A stretch of DNA of 58,107 nt, from positions 1-58,107 of the forward strand of contig NZ_ACQT01000006.1 of NCBI RefSeq assembly GCF_000175235.1. The letters run 5' to 3'. The notes below the pieces were generated by a model that was not told the DNA's origin, did no database searches, and saw only the letters and a list, made by a program, of their open reading frames with translations. This stretch comes from Acidovorax delafieldii 2AN (GTDB lineage Bacteria > Pseudomonadota > Gammaproteobacteria > Burkholderiales > Burkholderiaceae_C). Of the stretch, positions 46,709 to 56,179 are shown in pieces (the first letter of the stretch is position 1; each line of letters begins with the position of its first letter). The position numbers were made by a program, and so were the translations under genes.

Positions 46709-49284
46709 GCCGTCGCCCCGGCTTCGGCGCAGCGCCGGGCCAGGTGTGCCAGGGCCTCTTCCACCTGGTCCACCAGCACCAGGCAGAGGTCGCCCGACTT
46801 CAGGCGGTCGAGTGCGGCGTCGATGGCAATGAACTCGCCCCGGATCTCTTCGATGTGCTGCGTGCGCGTGGCGCCAGCCAGGCCTTCGCGCAGCAGGGCC
46901 ATCACTTCACCGTCGCCGCGGCCCCGCTGGGCGGCGTCCTGGTACAGGATGACGTCGTCGAAGACTTCGCCGAGGATCACGGTCTGCTCGCGGATGTCTT
47001 CGTCGCGCCGGTCACCGGCGCCGCTGATCACCACGCTGCGGCGGTTGGCTGGCAGGGCCTCGACGGCCTGCACCAGGGCGCGCATGGCGTCAGGGTTGTG
47101 GCCATAGTCGGCGATCACCGTGGCGCCCTTGAAGTCCATGAGGTTGAAGCGGCCGGGGGCGTTGTCGCTGTCGTTCACAAAGCCCGACAGGCCGCGGCGG
47201 ATGGTCTGCCAGGGCAGGCCGGCGCCCCAGGCGGCAGCCACCGAGGCCATGACGTTTTCGACCTGGAAACCGATCTTGCCGTTGCGCGTGATGGGCACGT
47301 CGCGCAGGTGGATGGTTTCACGCCACGACCCTTCGGCCGCGACGATCGAGTCGCCATCCACATATACGGTGCGGTGGCCTTGCGCGCGGTGCGTGGCCAT
47401 CACGGGGTGGTGGCGGTCGCTGGCGAAGTAGATGATCTTGCCCGGGCAGGCCGAGGCCATGGCGGCGACGATGGGATCGGTGGCGTTGAGCACGGCGTAG
47501 CCCGTGGGGGTCACGTTCTGCACGATCACGCGCTTGAGCACCGCCAGGTCTTCCACCGTGGTGATGTAGTTCAGGCCCAGGTGGTCGCCCGCGCCGATAT
47601 TGGTGACCACGGCCACTTGGCAACGGTCGAAACCCAGACCTTCGCGCAGGATGCCGCCCCGTGCGGTTTCGAAAACGGCGGCATCCACCTCGGGGTGCAG
47701 CAGTACGTTGCGGGCGCTCTTGGGACCGCTGCAGTCACCGCTGTCGATCTGGCGGCCGTTTACGTACACGCCGTCGGTGTTGGTCATGCCCACGCGCATG
47801 CCTTGGGCAGTGAACAGGTGGGCAATGAGGCGCGCGGTGGTGGTCTTGCCGTTGGTGCCGGTGACGGCCACCACGGGGATGCGGCCATCGTCGCCATGGG
47901 CGAACAGCCGATCCACCATGGCCTGGCCCACATTGCGGGGCTTGCCGTAGCTGGGTGCCAGGTGCATGCGCAGACCGGGGGCGGCGTTCACCTCGACGAA
48001 GCCGCCGCCTTGCTCTTCGAGCGGGCGCAGCACGGTTTCGGCCACCATGTCCACGCCGCAGATGTGCAGGCCCACCATCTGCGCGGCGGCGACGGCACGC
48101 GCCGCCACGGCGGGGTGCACGTCATCGGTTACGTCGGTGGCGGTGCCGCCGGTGGACAGGTTGGCGTTGTTGCGCAGGATGACACGCTGGCCCTTGGGCG
48201 GAACGGAATCGGGTGTCAGGTTCTGCATGGCCAGGCGGGCCACGGCGATGTCATCCAGGCGGATTTTGGTGAGCGACGTGGCATGGCCTTCGCCACGGCG
48301 CGGGTCCTGGTTCACGATGTTCACCAGCTCGCGCACGGTGCGTTCGCCGTCGCCCAGCACTTGCGGGGGCTCGCGCCGCGCGGCGGCCACGAGTTGGTCG
48401 CCCACCACGAGCAGGCGGAAATCATGGCCGGGCAGGAAGCGCTCGACCATGACGGTGCCGTACTCGGCGGCGTTGCGATAGGCCTCTTCGAGCTGGGCGC
48501 GGTCGGTGATGTTCACGGTCACGCCCTTGCCCTGGTTGCCGTCCTGCGGCTTGACCACCACGGGCAGGCCCACCTTGAGTGCGACTTCCCAGGCTTCCTC
48601 CACGGTATCGACTGGCTTGCCCAGCGGCACCGGCACGCCGGCGGCGTGCAGCAGGCGCTTGGTGAGATCCTTGTCCTGGCCGATGGATTCGGCCACAGCG
48701 CTGGTGGAGTCGATCTCGGCGGCCTGGATGCGGCGCTGCTTGGAGCCCCAGCCAAACTGCACCAGGCTGCCGCGGGTGAGGCGACGGTAGGGAATGCCTC
48801 GGGCCACGGCGGCATCGACGATCGAGCCGGTGCTGGGCCCCAGGCGCTCGTCTTCGTCAAGCTCGCGCAGGTTGGCAACGGCCGCGTCAGCGTCGAATTC
48901 GCCCTGGCCCAGCGCGGCGTTGATGAGGCGCTGTGCGTCCTCGAAGGCCTGCCGGCCCACGGCTTCCTCGCTGTATTCGACAACCACTTGGTACACGCCG
49001 GGATCGATCGTGGCGGTGGTGCGTGCAAAAGTCACCGGGCAGCCCGCCTGGGCCTGCAGTGCAAGTGCCGCGGTCTGCAACACATGGGCCAGCGAGATGT
49101 CGCCGCTGCCGCCTTCAGGGTGCAACACGCCGATAGCCGGGAAAAAGGCCCGCAGCCGGGCTTCGAAACCGGGCATCCGGGCGATGGCCCGTTCGGATTC
49201 GGCGCAGGCCACCACGGCCTCGATGGCCATGTGGCGGCTCCAGAGGTTGGGGCCGCGCAGGGCCCGGGTGCGGGATACATCCAT
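46705..49284 (-). CDS. cphA: cyanophycin synthetase CphA
   Basis: Makes the storage polymer cyanophycin (a poly-aspartate backbone with arginine side chains) without ribosomes. It has 859 residues, typical length. The N-terminal and ATP-grasp region (about 160-470) has KPQDGNQGKGVTVNI and DVTDDVHPAVAARAV. The C-terminal Mur ligase-like domain has an intact P-loop VTGTNGKTTTARLIA with K at about 480, and GHNPDAMRALVQAVEALP near 745. It follows cphA' by 79 bp on the same strand and overlaps creA. This is the catalytically complete synthetase of the pair. Confidence 0.95.
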   Translation of the reverse strand: MDVSRTRALRGPNLWSRHMAIEAVVACAESERAIARMPGFEARLRAFFPAIGVLHPEGGSGDISLAHVLQTAALALQAQAGCPVTFARTTATIDPGVYQVVVEYSEEAVGRQAFEDAQRLINAALGQGEFDADAAVANLRELDEDERLGPSTGSIVDAAVARGIPYRRLTRGSLVQFGWGSKQRRIQAAEIDSTSAVAESIGQDKDLTKRLLHAAGVPVPLGKPVDTVEEAWEVALKVGLPVVVKPQDGNQGKGVTVNITDRAQLEEAYRNAAEYGTVMVERFLPGHDFRLLVVGDQLVAAARREPPQVLGDGERTVRELVNIVNQDPRRGEGHATSLTKIRLDDIAVARLAMQNLTPDSVPPKGQRVILRNNANLSTGGTATDVTDDVHPAVAARAVAAAQMVGLHICGVDMVAETVLRPLEEQGGGFVEVNAAPGLRMHLAPSYGKPRNVGQAMVDRLFAHGDDGRIPVVAVTGTNGKTTTARLIAHLFTAQGMRVGMTNTDGVYVNGRQIDSGDCSGPKSARNVLLHPEVDAAVFETARGGILREGLGFDRCQVAVVTNIGAGDHLGLNYITTVEDLAVLKRVIVQNVTPTGYAVLNATDPIVAAMASACPGKIIYFASDRHHPVMATHRAQGHRTVYVDGDSIVAAEGSWRETIHLRDVPITRNGKIGFQVENVMASVAAAWGAGLPWQTIRRGLSGFVNDSDNAPGRFNLMDFKGATVIADYGHNPDAMRALVQAVEALPANRRSVVISGAGDRRDEDIREQTVILGEVFDDVILYQDAAQRGRGDGEVMALLREGLAGATRTQHIEEIRGEFIAIDAALDRLKSGDLCLVLVDQVEEALAHLARRCAEAGATA

Positions 49285-49363
49285 GGAAGTGTCTTTCAGT
49301 GGTCCATCAGGGCTGGCGCGCCCCGGTCATTTCAGGTGCGATGGAATCAACAACGGGCAAGCA

Positions 49364-51574
49364 TCAATGCGGGAGGGTGCTCACCGCAGGCAATTCGGGC
49401 TCGAAGGTCTTGATGCCCGCACCGATGAGGTCGGGCGCGATGTCCAGCGCCCAGGCCGCACCCACCGCCGCCAGCAGGGCGTCGGTGTCGGGCACGATGG
49501 CATTGCGCCCGAACGTGAGTTCGGACAGCGTACCCAGCACGTGCTCGGCACTGCCGGTGGCGAGCACCACGCTCTGGTTGCGCAGCACCACGGCGCGGCC
49601 GTGGTCGCGGGCCCGGTGCTCTACGATGGCCGGCAGGCTGGCGTCCTGCGCATACAGCACCACGTCGCCGTCGCACAGCGGGGCAAGCTCGGCCACTTGC
49701 GGGTCGGCGGCGTTGAGCACGGCGGCGCCGTCGTCCAGCACCACATCCACCTGCGTGCGCATCACCTTGGTCATTTGCTCGCGGTCCTGGATGTCGAACT
49801 CGCCCAGGGTTTCGGCGCCTTCCATGTCGGTCACAACACCCACCTGGCAGCGGTCGTAGGCCAAGCCGTCGCGCAGAATGGTGCGGGCATCGTTTTCGAT
49901 GACGGCGGCCTGCACCATCTGGTTCATCAGCAGGCGGTGGGCCGCTTCCCAGTGGGCGCTGTCGGCGGCCTCGACGCAGCGGCGGTCCAGAAAGAGCCCC
50001 TCGCGGCAGGCCAGCCCCGTGTGGCGCCCGCCCAGATGCAGCAACCAAGCCACCAGCCGCGCGATGGTGGAGGTGCCGCGCGTGCCGGCCACGCCTACCA
50101 CGGGGATGCGGCCCACGGCTTCGTCGTCTTCGTGCTCTTCGGTGGGGAACAGGTGTTCGACGATGGCCTGGCCCACGGGCCGAGGTGCACCGACGGCGGG
50201 CTTGAGGTGCATGAGCAGGCCCGGGCCGGCGTTCACTTCCACGATGGCGCCGCCCTGTTCCTGCAGGGGCTTGGAAATATCGACCGCGACCATGTCGATG
50301 CCTGCAATGTCCAGGCCCACCACCTTGGCGGCGAGCTGGGCGATGTAGGCGACCTCGGGGTGCACGTCGTCCGTGCAGTCCACCGCCACGTTGCCGTTGC
50401 GCTGCACCACGATGACCCGGCCGGCAGTGGGCACGGAGTCGGCATTCAGCTCCTGGCGCTTGAGTTCAAGCTGCACCTTGGTGTCGGTGGCCAAGTCGAT
50501 GATCTCGAGCGGATATTCCTCCTCGTAGCCGCGGCGCGGGTCGGAGTTGAGCTGGGTGTCGATGAGTTCCTTGACGGTGGAGCGGCCGTTGCCGGTGATG
50601 CTCACCACTTCGCCGCGCGCGGCCGCCACCAACTTGCCGCCCACCACCAGCAGGCGGTGCTCGTCGCCGGGGATGAAGCGCTCAACCATCACGTCACTGC
50701 CCTCGGGATAGGCCACGTGGTAGGCGGCCTCGATGTCTTCCTTCTTGTGCAGGTCCAGCGTGACGCCGCGGCCGTGGTTGCCGTCGGAGGGCTTGACCAC
50801 CACGGGCAGGCCGATGTCTTGCGCGGCTTCCCAGGCTTCTTCGGGGCTGTTGACCACCTGGCCTTCAGGAATCGGCACGCCGCATGACTTGAGCAGGCTC
50901 TTGGTGAGGTCCTTGTCCGATGCAATGCCCTCGGCGATGGCACTGGTGAACTCGCTCTCGGCCGTCCAGATGCGGCGCTGGCTGGCTCCGTAGCCCAACT
51001 GCACCAGGTTGCCATCGTTGAGGCGGATGTGCGGAATACCACGGTCGGTGGCCGCCGTGACGATGCAGGCGGTGCTCGGGCCCAGGTAGCGGTCGTCCAC
51101 TTCGGTGCGCACCATGGCCACTGCGGCCTGCACGTCGAAGGGCTCGTCATTGATCGCCGCCATCAGCAGGCGGTGGCCTTGCGCCAGTGCCATGCGCGCC
51201 ACCTGTTCGTCGCGGGCGCGGAACACCATGCGGTAGACGCCGCGCACCGACGTGCTGCGCGTCTGGCCGAAACCGGTGGGCATGCCCGACAGGTTCAGCA
51301 GTTCGATGACGACGTGCTCCAGCACGTGGCCGCACCAGGTGCCCTCTTGCAGCCGCTGCAGGAAACCGCCGCGCTCGCCCACGCCGCAATGGTGCTCCAC
51401 CAGAGCGGGCAGCCAGGCGGTGAGCCGGTCATTCAGGCCCGGCAGGGTGTTGGAGGGGTGGTCTTCCAGCGCGCCGAGGTCGAGCCAGACTTCCAGGGCC
51501 GGGCGGTAGGTCCAGATATTGGGGCCGCGCAGGTAATTGATGCGGAGCAGTTGGATATCGTCGATTTTTGCCAT
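49364..51574 (-). CDS. cphA': second cyanophycin synthetase (CphA')
   Basis: A 736-residue CphA paralogue. It begins LLRINYLRGPNIWTYRPALE and keeps the ATP-grasp region (KPSDGNHGRGVTLDL, DCTDDVHPEVAYIAQ). The Mur ligase-like half is shorter, and its P-loop reads GVAGTRGTSTIARLV: the lysine of the GTNGKTTT motif is missing. That half is therefore unlikely to hydrolyse ATP in the normal way. Paired cphA'-cphA genes are known from Ralstonia-type betaproteobacteria. It is the first gene of the minus-strand operon, divergent from the ABC exporter with 198 bp between. Confidence 0.92.
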   Translation of the reverse strand: MAKIDDIQLLRINYLRGPNIWTYRPALEVWLDLGALEDHPSNTLPGLNDRLTAWLPALVEHHCGVGERGGFLQRLQEGTWCGHVLEHVVIELLNLSGMPTGFGQTRSTSVRGVYRMVFRARDEQVARMALAQGHRLLMAAINDEPFDVQAAVAMVRTEVDDRYLGPSTACIVTAATDRGIPHIRLNDGNLVQLGYGASQRRIWTAESEFTSAIAEGIASDKDLTKSLLKSCGVPIPEGQVVNSPEEAWEAAQDIGLPVVVKPSDGNHGRGVTLDLHKKEDIEAAYHVAYPEGSDVMVERFIPGDEHRLLVVGGKLVAAARGEVVSITGNGRSTVKELIDTQLNSDPRRGYEEEYPLEIIDLATDTKVQLELKRQELNADSVPTAGRVIVVQRNGNVAVDCTDDVHPEVAYIAQLAAKVVGLDIAGIDMVAVDISKPLQEQGGAIVEVNAGPGLLMHLKPAVGAPRPVGQAIVEHLFPTEEHEDDEAVGRIPVVGVAGTRGTSTIARLVAWLLHLGGRHTGLACREGLFLDRRCVEAADSAHWEAAHRLLMNQMVQAAVIENDARTILRDGLAYDRCQVGVVTDMEGAETLGEFDIQDREQMTKVMRTQVDVVLDDGAAVLNAADPQVAELAPLCDGDVVLYAQDASLPAIVEHRARDHGRAVVLRNQSVVLATGSAEHVLGTLSELTFGRNAIVPDTDALLAAVGAAWALDIAPDLIGAGIKTFEPELPAVSTLPH

Positions 51575-51772
51575 GGATCGGAGCGGTTCAAGGGTACCGG
51601 AGAGGCCGGACAGGAAATGCGGAGTGCCATTGTGCGCCCGGTTGGGCGCGAAGTTTGCCAGTCAAGGCGCCGGTTGGTGCACAGTTTGTACTGGCGTTTC
51701 GGGTTTCGGTGAAAATTCCGGATACCGCGATGTGCGTGGCTTTGTGTCGCCGGCCGCGGAAAATCCAAACAT

Positions 51773-54085
51773 ATGCAACATCACCATTCTGTGGACGCCT
51801 CCGGTGTCTTTTCTGGCCCTCAGGGGGGCGATCTGCGGGCCATGCTCGCTTCCCACGAGAACGTTCTGGCCGCGTTACAGGTTGACCTGAGCGCCGATCT
51901 GCGCTTTGCGCCGGGCTGGGTGGTGGTGACCGCGGAGCGCGTGCTCGCCTGGAATCCGGGGGGCACCGCGTGGCGTGAATGGCCGCTGGCCGCCGGGCTG
52001 GCGCTGCGCCTGCAGGACCACGGCGGGGTGGGGACGCTGGAGCTGCATGCTCCAGATTCCCGGTTGGCCTTGTGGCGCTTCACCCTTGCAAACCATGCGC
52101 AGGCCCTGCGCCTGGTGCAGCGCTTCGAGCAGGCCGTGGCCCGAAGCCTGACCGCCGGCGCTGCGCAGGAAGAGGCCGAGGAGCCCACCTGCCCGCTGTG
52201 CCACGCCCCGCTTCCGCCCGACACGGAGGAGTGCCCCGCCTGCGCGCGCGCCCAGCCCCCGCAGACGTCCACCTGGGTGTTGCTGCGTCTGTGGCGCTTT
52301 GCACGTCCCTACCGCAAGCAGCTGGCGACCGGCTTCGGGCTCACGCTGGCATCGACTGCCGCAACCTTGGTGCCGCCGTACCTCACCATCCCGCTCATGG
52401 ATGACATCCTGATCCCGTTCCAGAACGGGCAGAAGATCGAGCCTGGGCTGGTGCTGCTCTACCTGGGCGGCCTGCTGCTGTCGGCCCTGGCGGCCTGGGG
52501 CCTCTCCTGGGCGCGTACCTACATCCTCGCGCTGGTGTCCGAGCGCATCGGCGCCGACCTGCGCACCACCACCTACGAGCACCTGCTGCGCCTGTCGCTC
52601 GACTATTTCGGCGGCAAGCGCACGGGCGACCTGATGGCGCGCATCGGATCGGAAACCGACCGCATCAACGTGTTTCTCTCGCTGCACGCCCTCGACTTCG
52701 TGACCGACGTGCTGATGATCTGCATGACGGCGGCCATCCTGTTCTCGATCAACCCCTGGCTGGCGCTGGTCACGCTGGTGCCGCTGCCCTTCATCGGCTG
52801 GATGATCCACATCGTGCGCGACCGCCTGCGTACCGGCTTCGAGAAGATCGACCGCGTATGGAGCGAGGTGACCAACGTGCTGGCCGACACCATCCCTGGC
52901 ATCCGCGTTGTGAAGGCCTTTGCCCAGGAAAAGCGCGAGGCCCAGCGTTTTCGCGACGCCAACCAGCACAACCTGGAAGTGAACGACAAGCTCAACAAGA
53001 CCTGGAGCCTGTTCACCCCCACGGTCTCGCTGTTGACCGAAATCGGGCTGCTGGTGGTGTGGGCGTTCGGCATCTGGCTGGTCTCGCACAGTCAAATCAC
53101 GGTCGGTGTGCTGACGGCGTTCATTGCCTACATCGGGCGCTTTTATGGGCGGCTCGATTCGATGAGCCGCATCGTTTCGGTCACGCAGAAGGCCGCCGCC
53201 GGTGCCAAGCGCATCTTCGACATCCTCGACCATGTGAGCAACGTTCCAGATCCGGTGCAGCCCGTGAAACTGCCCCGCGTCGAAGGGGCCATCCAGATGC
53301 GCAACGTGGGCTTCCGCTATGGCAGCCGGGCGGTCATCAAGCACCTCGATCTGGACATCCGCCCGGGCGAGATGATCGGGCTGGTGGGTCACAGCGGCTC
53401 GGGCAAGAGCACGCTGGTCAACCTGATCAGCCGCTTCTATGACGTGAGCGACGGCTCGATCCAGGTCGACGGCGTGGACATCCGCCGCTTTGCGGTGGCC
53501 GATTACCGGCGCCACATCGGGCTGGTGCTGCAGGAGCCCTTCCTTTTCTTCGGCACGATCGCCGAGAACATTGCCTACGGCAAGCCCGACGCCACGCGGG
53601 AAGAGATCATTGCGGCGGCCCGCGCCGCCCATGCCCATGAATTCATCCTGCGATTGCAGCACGGCTATGACTCGCTCGTGGGCGAGCGGGGCCAGGGCCT
53701 GTCGGGTGGCGAGCGACAGCGCATCAGCATCGCGCGTGCGCTGCTGATCGACCCGCGCATCCTGATCCTTGACGAGGCCACATCGGCCGTGGACACCGAG
53801 ACGGAAAAGGAAATCCAGCGGGCACTCGACAACCTCGTGCAGGGGCGCACCACCATCGCCATCGCCCACCGGCTGTCCACCTTGCGCAAGGCCGACCGGC
53901 TGGTGGTGATGGACCGCGGCGAGGTGGTCGAGGTGGGGCCGCACGACGCGCTCATGGAAAAACAGGGCGCCTACTGGCGGCTCTACGAGGCCCAGGCCCG
54001 GCGCGCTGAAGAGGATGCGCAGGCGGCGGGTGTCATCATCGACAGCTCGCTGATGCACTCCGCGCATCCCGCGGGCAATTCCTGA
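51773..54085 (+). CDS. cyanophycin-associated ABC transporter (fused permease-ATPase)
   Basis: Half-type ABC exporter of 770 residues. A unique N-terminal domain of about 170 residues ends in a zinc-ribbon-like CPLCHAPLPPDTEECPAC (about 140-157). Six membrane helices follow (about 180-470). The ATPase has Walker A GHSGSGKST at about 540, the signature LSGGE at about 643 and Walker B ILILDEATS at about 663. It belongs to the exporter family regularly found beside cphA and a DUF1854 gene; its substrate is not known. It is divergent from cphA' and 18 bp upstream of the DUF1854 gene. Confidence 0.92.
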   Translation: MQHHHSVDASGVFSGPQGGDLRAMLASHENVLAALQVDLSADLRFAPGWVVVTAERVLAWNPGGTAWREWPLAAGLALRLQDHGGVGTLELHAPDSRLALWRFTLANHAQALRLVQRFEQAVARSLTAGAAQEEAEEPTCPLCHAPLPPDTEECPACARAQPPQTSTWVLLRLWRFARPYRKQLATGFGLTLASTAATLVPPYLTIPLMDDILIPFQNGQKIEPGLVLLYLGGLLLSALAAWGLSWARTYILALVSERIGADLRTTTYEHLLRLSLDYFGGKRTGDLMARIGSETDRINVFLSLHALDFVTDVLMICMTAAILFSINPWLALVTLVPLPFIGWMIHIVRDRLRTGFEKIDRVWSEVTNVLADTIPGIRVVKAFAQEKREAQRFRDANQHNLEVNDKLNKTWSLFTPTVSLLTEIGLLVVWAFGIWLVSHSQITVGVLTAFIAYIGRFYGRLDSMSRIVSVTQKAAAGAKRIFDILDHVSNVPDPVQPVKLPRVEGAIQMRNVGFRYGSRAVIKHLDLDIRPGEMIGLVGHSGSGKSTLVNLISRFYDVSDGSIQVDGVDIRRFAVADYRRHIGLVLQEPFLFFGTIAENIAYGKPDATREEIIAAARAAHAHEFILRLQHGYDSLVGERGQGLSGGERQRISIARALLIDPRILILDEATSAVDTETEKEIQRALDNLVQGRTTIAIAHRLSTLRKADRLVVMDRGEVVEVGPHDALMEKQGAYWRLYEAQARRAEEDAQAAGVIIDSSLMHSAHPAGNS

Positions 54086-54103
54086 ACCGGCTGGAGACTG
54101 ACC

Positions 54104-54583
54104 ATGACGACCTCGACTGTTTCCCTGCAGCTCCACCGCAATGCCCACGGCCGCCTGGTATTGACCGAGCTGGACGGCACCGCGCACGAAGGGGTGACGC
54201 CCGTGCGCGCCTTTCCGATCGCGGCGCCGGCCGAAGGCCTGTCCCTCATCGGCCCCGACGGCCACGAACTGGTCTGGGTCGACCGGCTCGATCAGCTCGA
54301 CCCCCAGGCGCGCGGCCTGATCGAGGAAGAGTTGGCCGTGCGCGAATTCGTGCCGACGGTGACGGCTATCGTCGCCGTTTCAAGCTTCTCCACGCCCAGC
54401 ACCTGGAGCGTCGAAACCGACAAGGGCCCTGCACAGTTCGTGCTGAAGGCCGAGGAAGACATTCGGCGCCTGGGCGGGCGCACGCGCCTGCTGATTGCGG
54501 CCGGTGACGGCATGCAGTTCCGGATTCCCGACACCACAGTGCTTGATCGCCCCTCGCGACGCCTGCTCGAGCGCTTTCTCTGA
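54104..54583 (+). CDS. cyanophycin-associated DUF1854 protein
   Basis: A soluble 159-residue protein. It contains VTPVRAFPIAAPAEGLSLIG, then ELVWVDRLDQLDP, and later STPSTWSVETDKGPAQFVLK and GMQFRIPDTTVLDRPSRRLL, the landmarks of DUF1854. This family co-occurs with cyanophycin synthetases and the ABC transporter encoded just upstream. It may regulate or couple the exporter, but no activity is known. GGAGA lies about 10 nt before the ATG, and the gene is almost certainly co-transcribed with the transporter. Confidence 0.92.
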   Translation: MTTSTVSLQLHRNAHGRLVLTELDGTAHEGVTPVRAFPIAAPAEGLSLIGPDGHELVWVDRLDQLDPQARGLIEEELAVREFVPTVTAIVAVSSFSTPSTWSVETDKGPAQFVLKAEEDIRRLGGRTRLLIAAGDGMQFRIPDTTVLDRPSRRLLERFL

Positions 54584-54870
54584 ATCCTGGCCTCGCTGTT
54601 CCGCAGCTGGCTCCAGCGCACACCCGGCAGTTCGCAGGGCGTCGTGCATACCGCCCGTGATAGAGCAATGGGTTAGCCAGTCCGGGCGCACCTCCGGCGG
54701 GGTGGTGCCTTTGCGGGGCAGGCCGCGCGCAGGCATGCGCCTTTGCACGCATGGAAAGGCGAGCGCAATCAGCAATCGGAGCTGGCCGCCGTAGCGAGAA
54801 CTCTGCCAAAGCTGGCGCGAGTGGCGGCTGCTGGCGCAGCCTGCCCAGCGCCTTCGCACCTCGCACGGTC

Positions 54871-54896
54871 TCAGGCTCAGGCTCAGGCTCAGGCTC
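54871..54896. repeat. TCAGGC tandem repeat, four copies
   Basis: Four perfect TCAGGC units (54,871-54,894) followed by TC, directly upstream of the A-run of the terminator at 54,904. It is not within a supported coding sequence. Confidence 0.9.
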
Positions 54897-54903
54897 AAAA
54901 AAG

Positions 54904-54925
54904 ATAGGGGAAAACCCCTATTTTT
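54904..54925 (+). terminator. intrinsic terminator downstream of the DUF1854 gene
   Basis: Stem ATAGGGG/CCCCTAT with an AAAA loop, followed by a T run. An A run precedes it, so it could also act on the minus strand. It lies 320 bp after the DUF1854 stop. Confidence 0.75.
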
Positions 54926-55032
54926 CGTATAAAGGCAAAAAAGGCCTTAATTTCCCCTTCTTTTTGCCGTTATGAACGTACGAAGACGCTGTAAAGCCAT
55001 CTCGCTTTTTCCATTCATGAAGGGCCACTGCC

Positions 55033-55464
55033 ATGCAAATGCCACCTGTCGATCGATCGCCAACCTGGCGTCCTCAGGGCGCTGATTTGTATTCCACTGG
55101 TGCTTCGGGCGCTCCTGCGGTGCGTCCCATCAACGCTCCCAACCCGGTGGAATCCATGGATCGCCTGGGCGAGGGAGCCATCGTGCGCGAGCCGGACAAG
55201 CCTTCCGCGCCGGAATCCCCCAATCGCGACTGGACCGAAGTCAAGAAAAAGGACACGGCCGAGGCGCCACCCGAGCCGCCCAAGGAGCCCATCTCCAAGC
55301 AGCTGCTCGAATTCATCCAGTCGATGTGGCGCGCCAGCGGCAGCGCCATTGAACTGGCACAGGACATCAACAAGATGACCCTGCAGGAACGGCTGGCGCA
55401 ACAGGCCAAGAACGAACCGCTGACCTACTCCGACCCCAAGGTCAAGCGCACCTCGGGGCTGTAA
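55033..55464 (+). CDS. conserved hypothetical protein
   Basis: A 143-residue hydrophilic protein. The first 85 residues are Pro/Ser-rich and probably disordered. The C-terminal part (ISKQLLEFIQSMWRASGSAI, then ELAQDINKMTLQERLAQQAK) is helical and looks conserved. There is no signal peptide, membrane segment or known catalytic motif. The gene stands alone with its own leader; AAGG lies about 11 nt before the ATG. I do not recognise a family. It is likely real, given the coherent amino-acid composition and the terminators upstream. Confidence 0.75.
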   Translation: MQMPPVDRSPTWRPQGADLYSTGASGAPAVRPINAPNPVESMDRLGEGAIVREPDKPSAPESPNRDWTEVKKKDTAEAPPEPPKEPISKQLLEFIQSMWRASGSAIELAQDINKMTLQERLAQQAKNEPLTYSDPKVKRTSGL

Positions 55465-55639
55465 AGCCGCCAGCGCCCGCACTGCAGCGGCAGACCGGCC
55501 TCCAACGCCGATTCTTGGGCGTGCCATCTCTTACCGCCGCAGCCGGCTTGGCTTGCGTGCCTGCGCAGATGGTCAGTTGCCTTGTTGCTATTGAACGAGT
55601 AGCTAAAGGCGCCTGATCCACAAGCGCAGCGGGCATATT

Positions 55640-56026
55640 TCACTCAGAACGTTGGTCTTTGGAAGGCCCTGCGCCCGGCGCACGGGATGCGAGGTCGTGT
55701 TCCGCGGCCCGGCTGCGCTCGCGTTCGGCGCGGTATTTGGCTGCAAAGGCGCGCACTTCGGCGTAGGAAACGTAGTTGTCGTGGTCGGTGTCGGCTTCGT
55801 CAAAGGCGGCGGACAGGCGGGGGAAAAGCACGACCTCGCTGCGGCTGAGCTTGCCGTCGCCGTTGAAGTCGAGCATCTTGAACTCGCGCATGGCCTTGAG
55901 CTCGCCCTTGGTGGGTGTCTGGGTGTCGGAAGCCGCGGCGGAAGGCGGCTGGGGCTGCGTTGCCGGTGGCTGGGCAAGCGCCATGCTGCAGCCCAGTGCG
56001 GCCAGCAGCGCCAGTGGAAATTTCAT
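55640..56026 (-). CDS. secreted EF-hand protein
   Basis: A 128-residue protein with a signal peptide (MKFPLALLAALGCSMALAQ), a Pro/Gln-rich spacer and two EF-hand calcium loops: DFNGDGKLSRSE (about 53-64) and DTDHDNYVSYAE (about 78-89). The tail is charged (AERERSRAAEHDLASR). AAGGAG lies 8 nt before ATG 56,026. It probably binds calcium in the periplasm; its partner is unknown. Confidence 0.9.
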   Translation of the reverse strand: MKFPLALLAALGCSMALAQPPATQPQPPSAAASDTQTPTKGELKAMREFKMLDFNGDGKLSRSEVVLFPRLSAAFDEADTDHDNYVSYAEVRAFAAKYRAERERSRAAEHDLASRAPGAGPSKDQRSE

Positions 56027-56179
56027 GCGCAAAGCTCCTTGGGTCGAACGCGATGCCTTGCAGATGGGGGCGAGAGCGGCGCACGCAACGCTGCGGGCGG
56101 GGATTTCACGCTCTGTTGCACTCTGCGGCGGACATGGGGCGCCATCCACGGAGTGCGGCGTGGGCCTGCGCGGGCCTGC

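Larger units (their letters stand above)
54584..55032. other. 449-bp gap with terminators and a tandem repeat
   Basis: GC-rich and gene-free to about 54,870. It then holds a TCAGGC tandem repeat, a strong terminator hairpin, a second larger inverted repeat (GGCAAAAA at about 54,934 and TTTTTGCC at about 54,961-54,968), and the leader of the next gene. Minus-strand frames crossing it have no recognisable domain. Confidence 0.55.

Noticed and set aside
46744-49413. An 889-codon open frame on the plus strand opposite cphA
   Set aside because: It is the mirror of a well-conserved synthetase. Its translation is rich in His, Gly and Val with no domain, an effect of high GC at third codon positions.
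51875-54265. A 796-codon minus-strand frame opposite the ABC exporter
   Set aside because: The plus strand carries all exporter motifs in order. The minus-strand translation has no recognisable domain.
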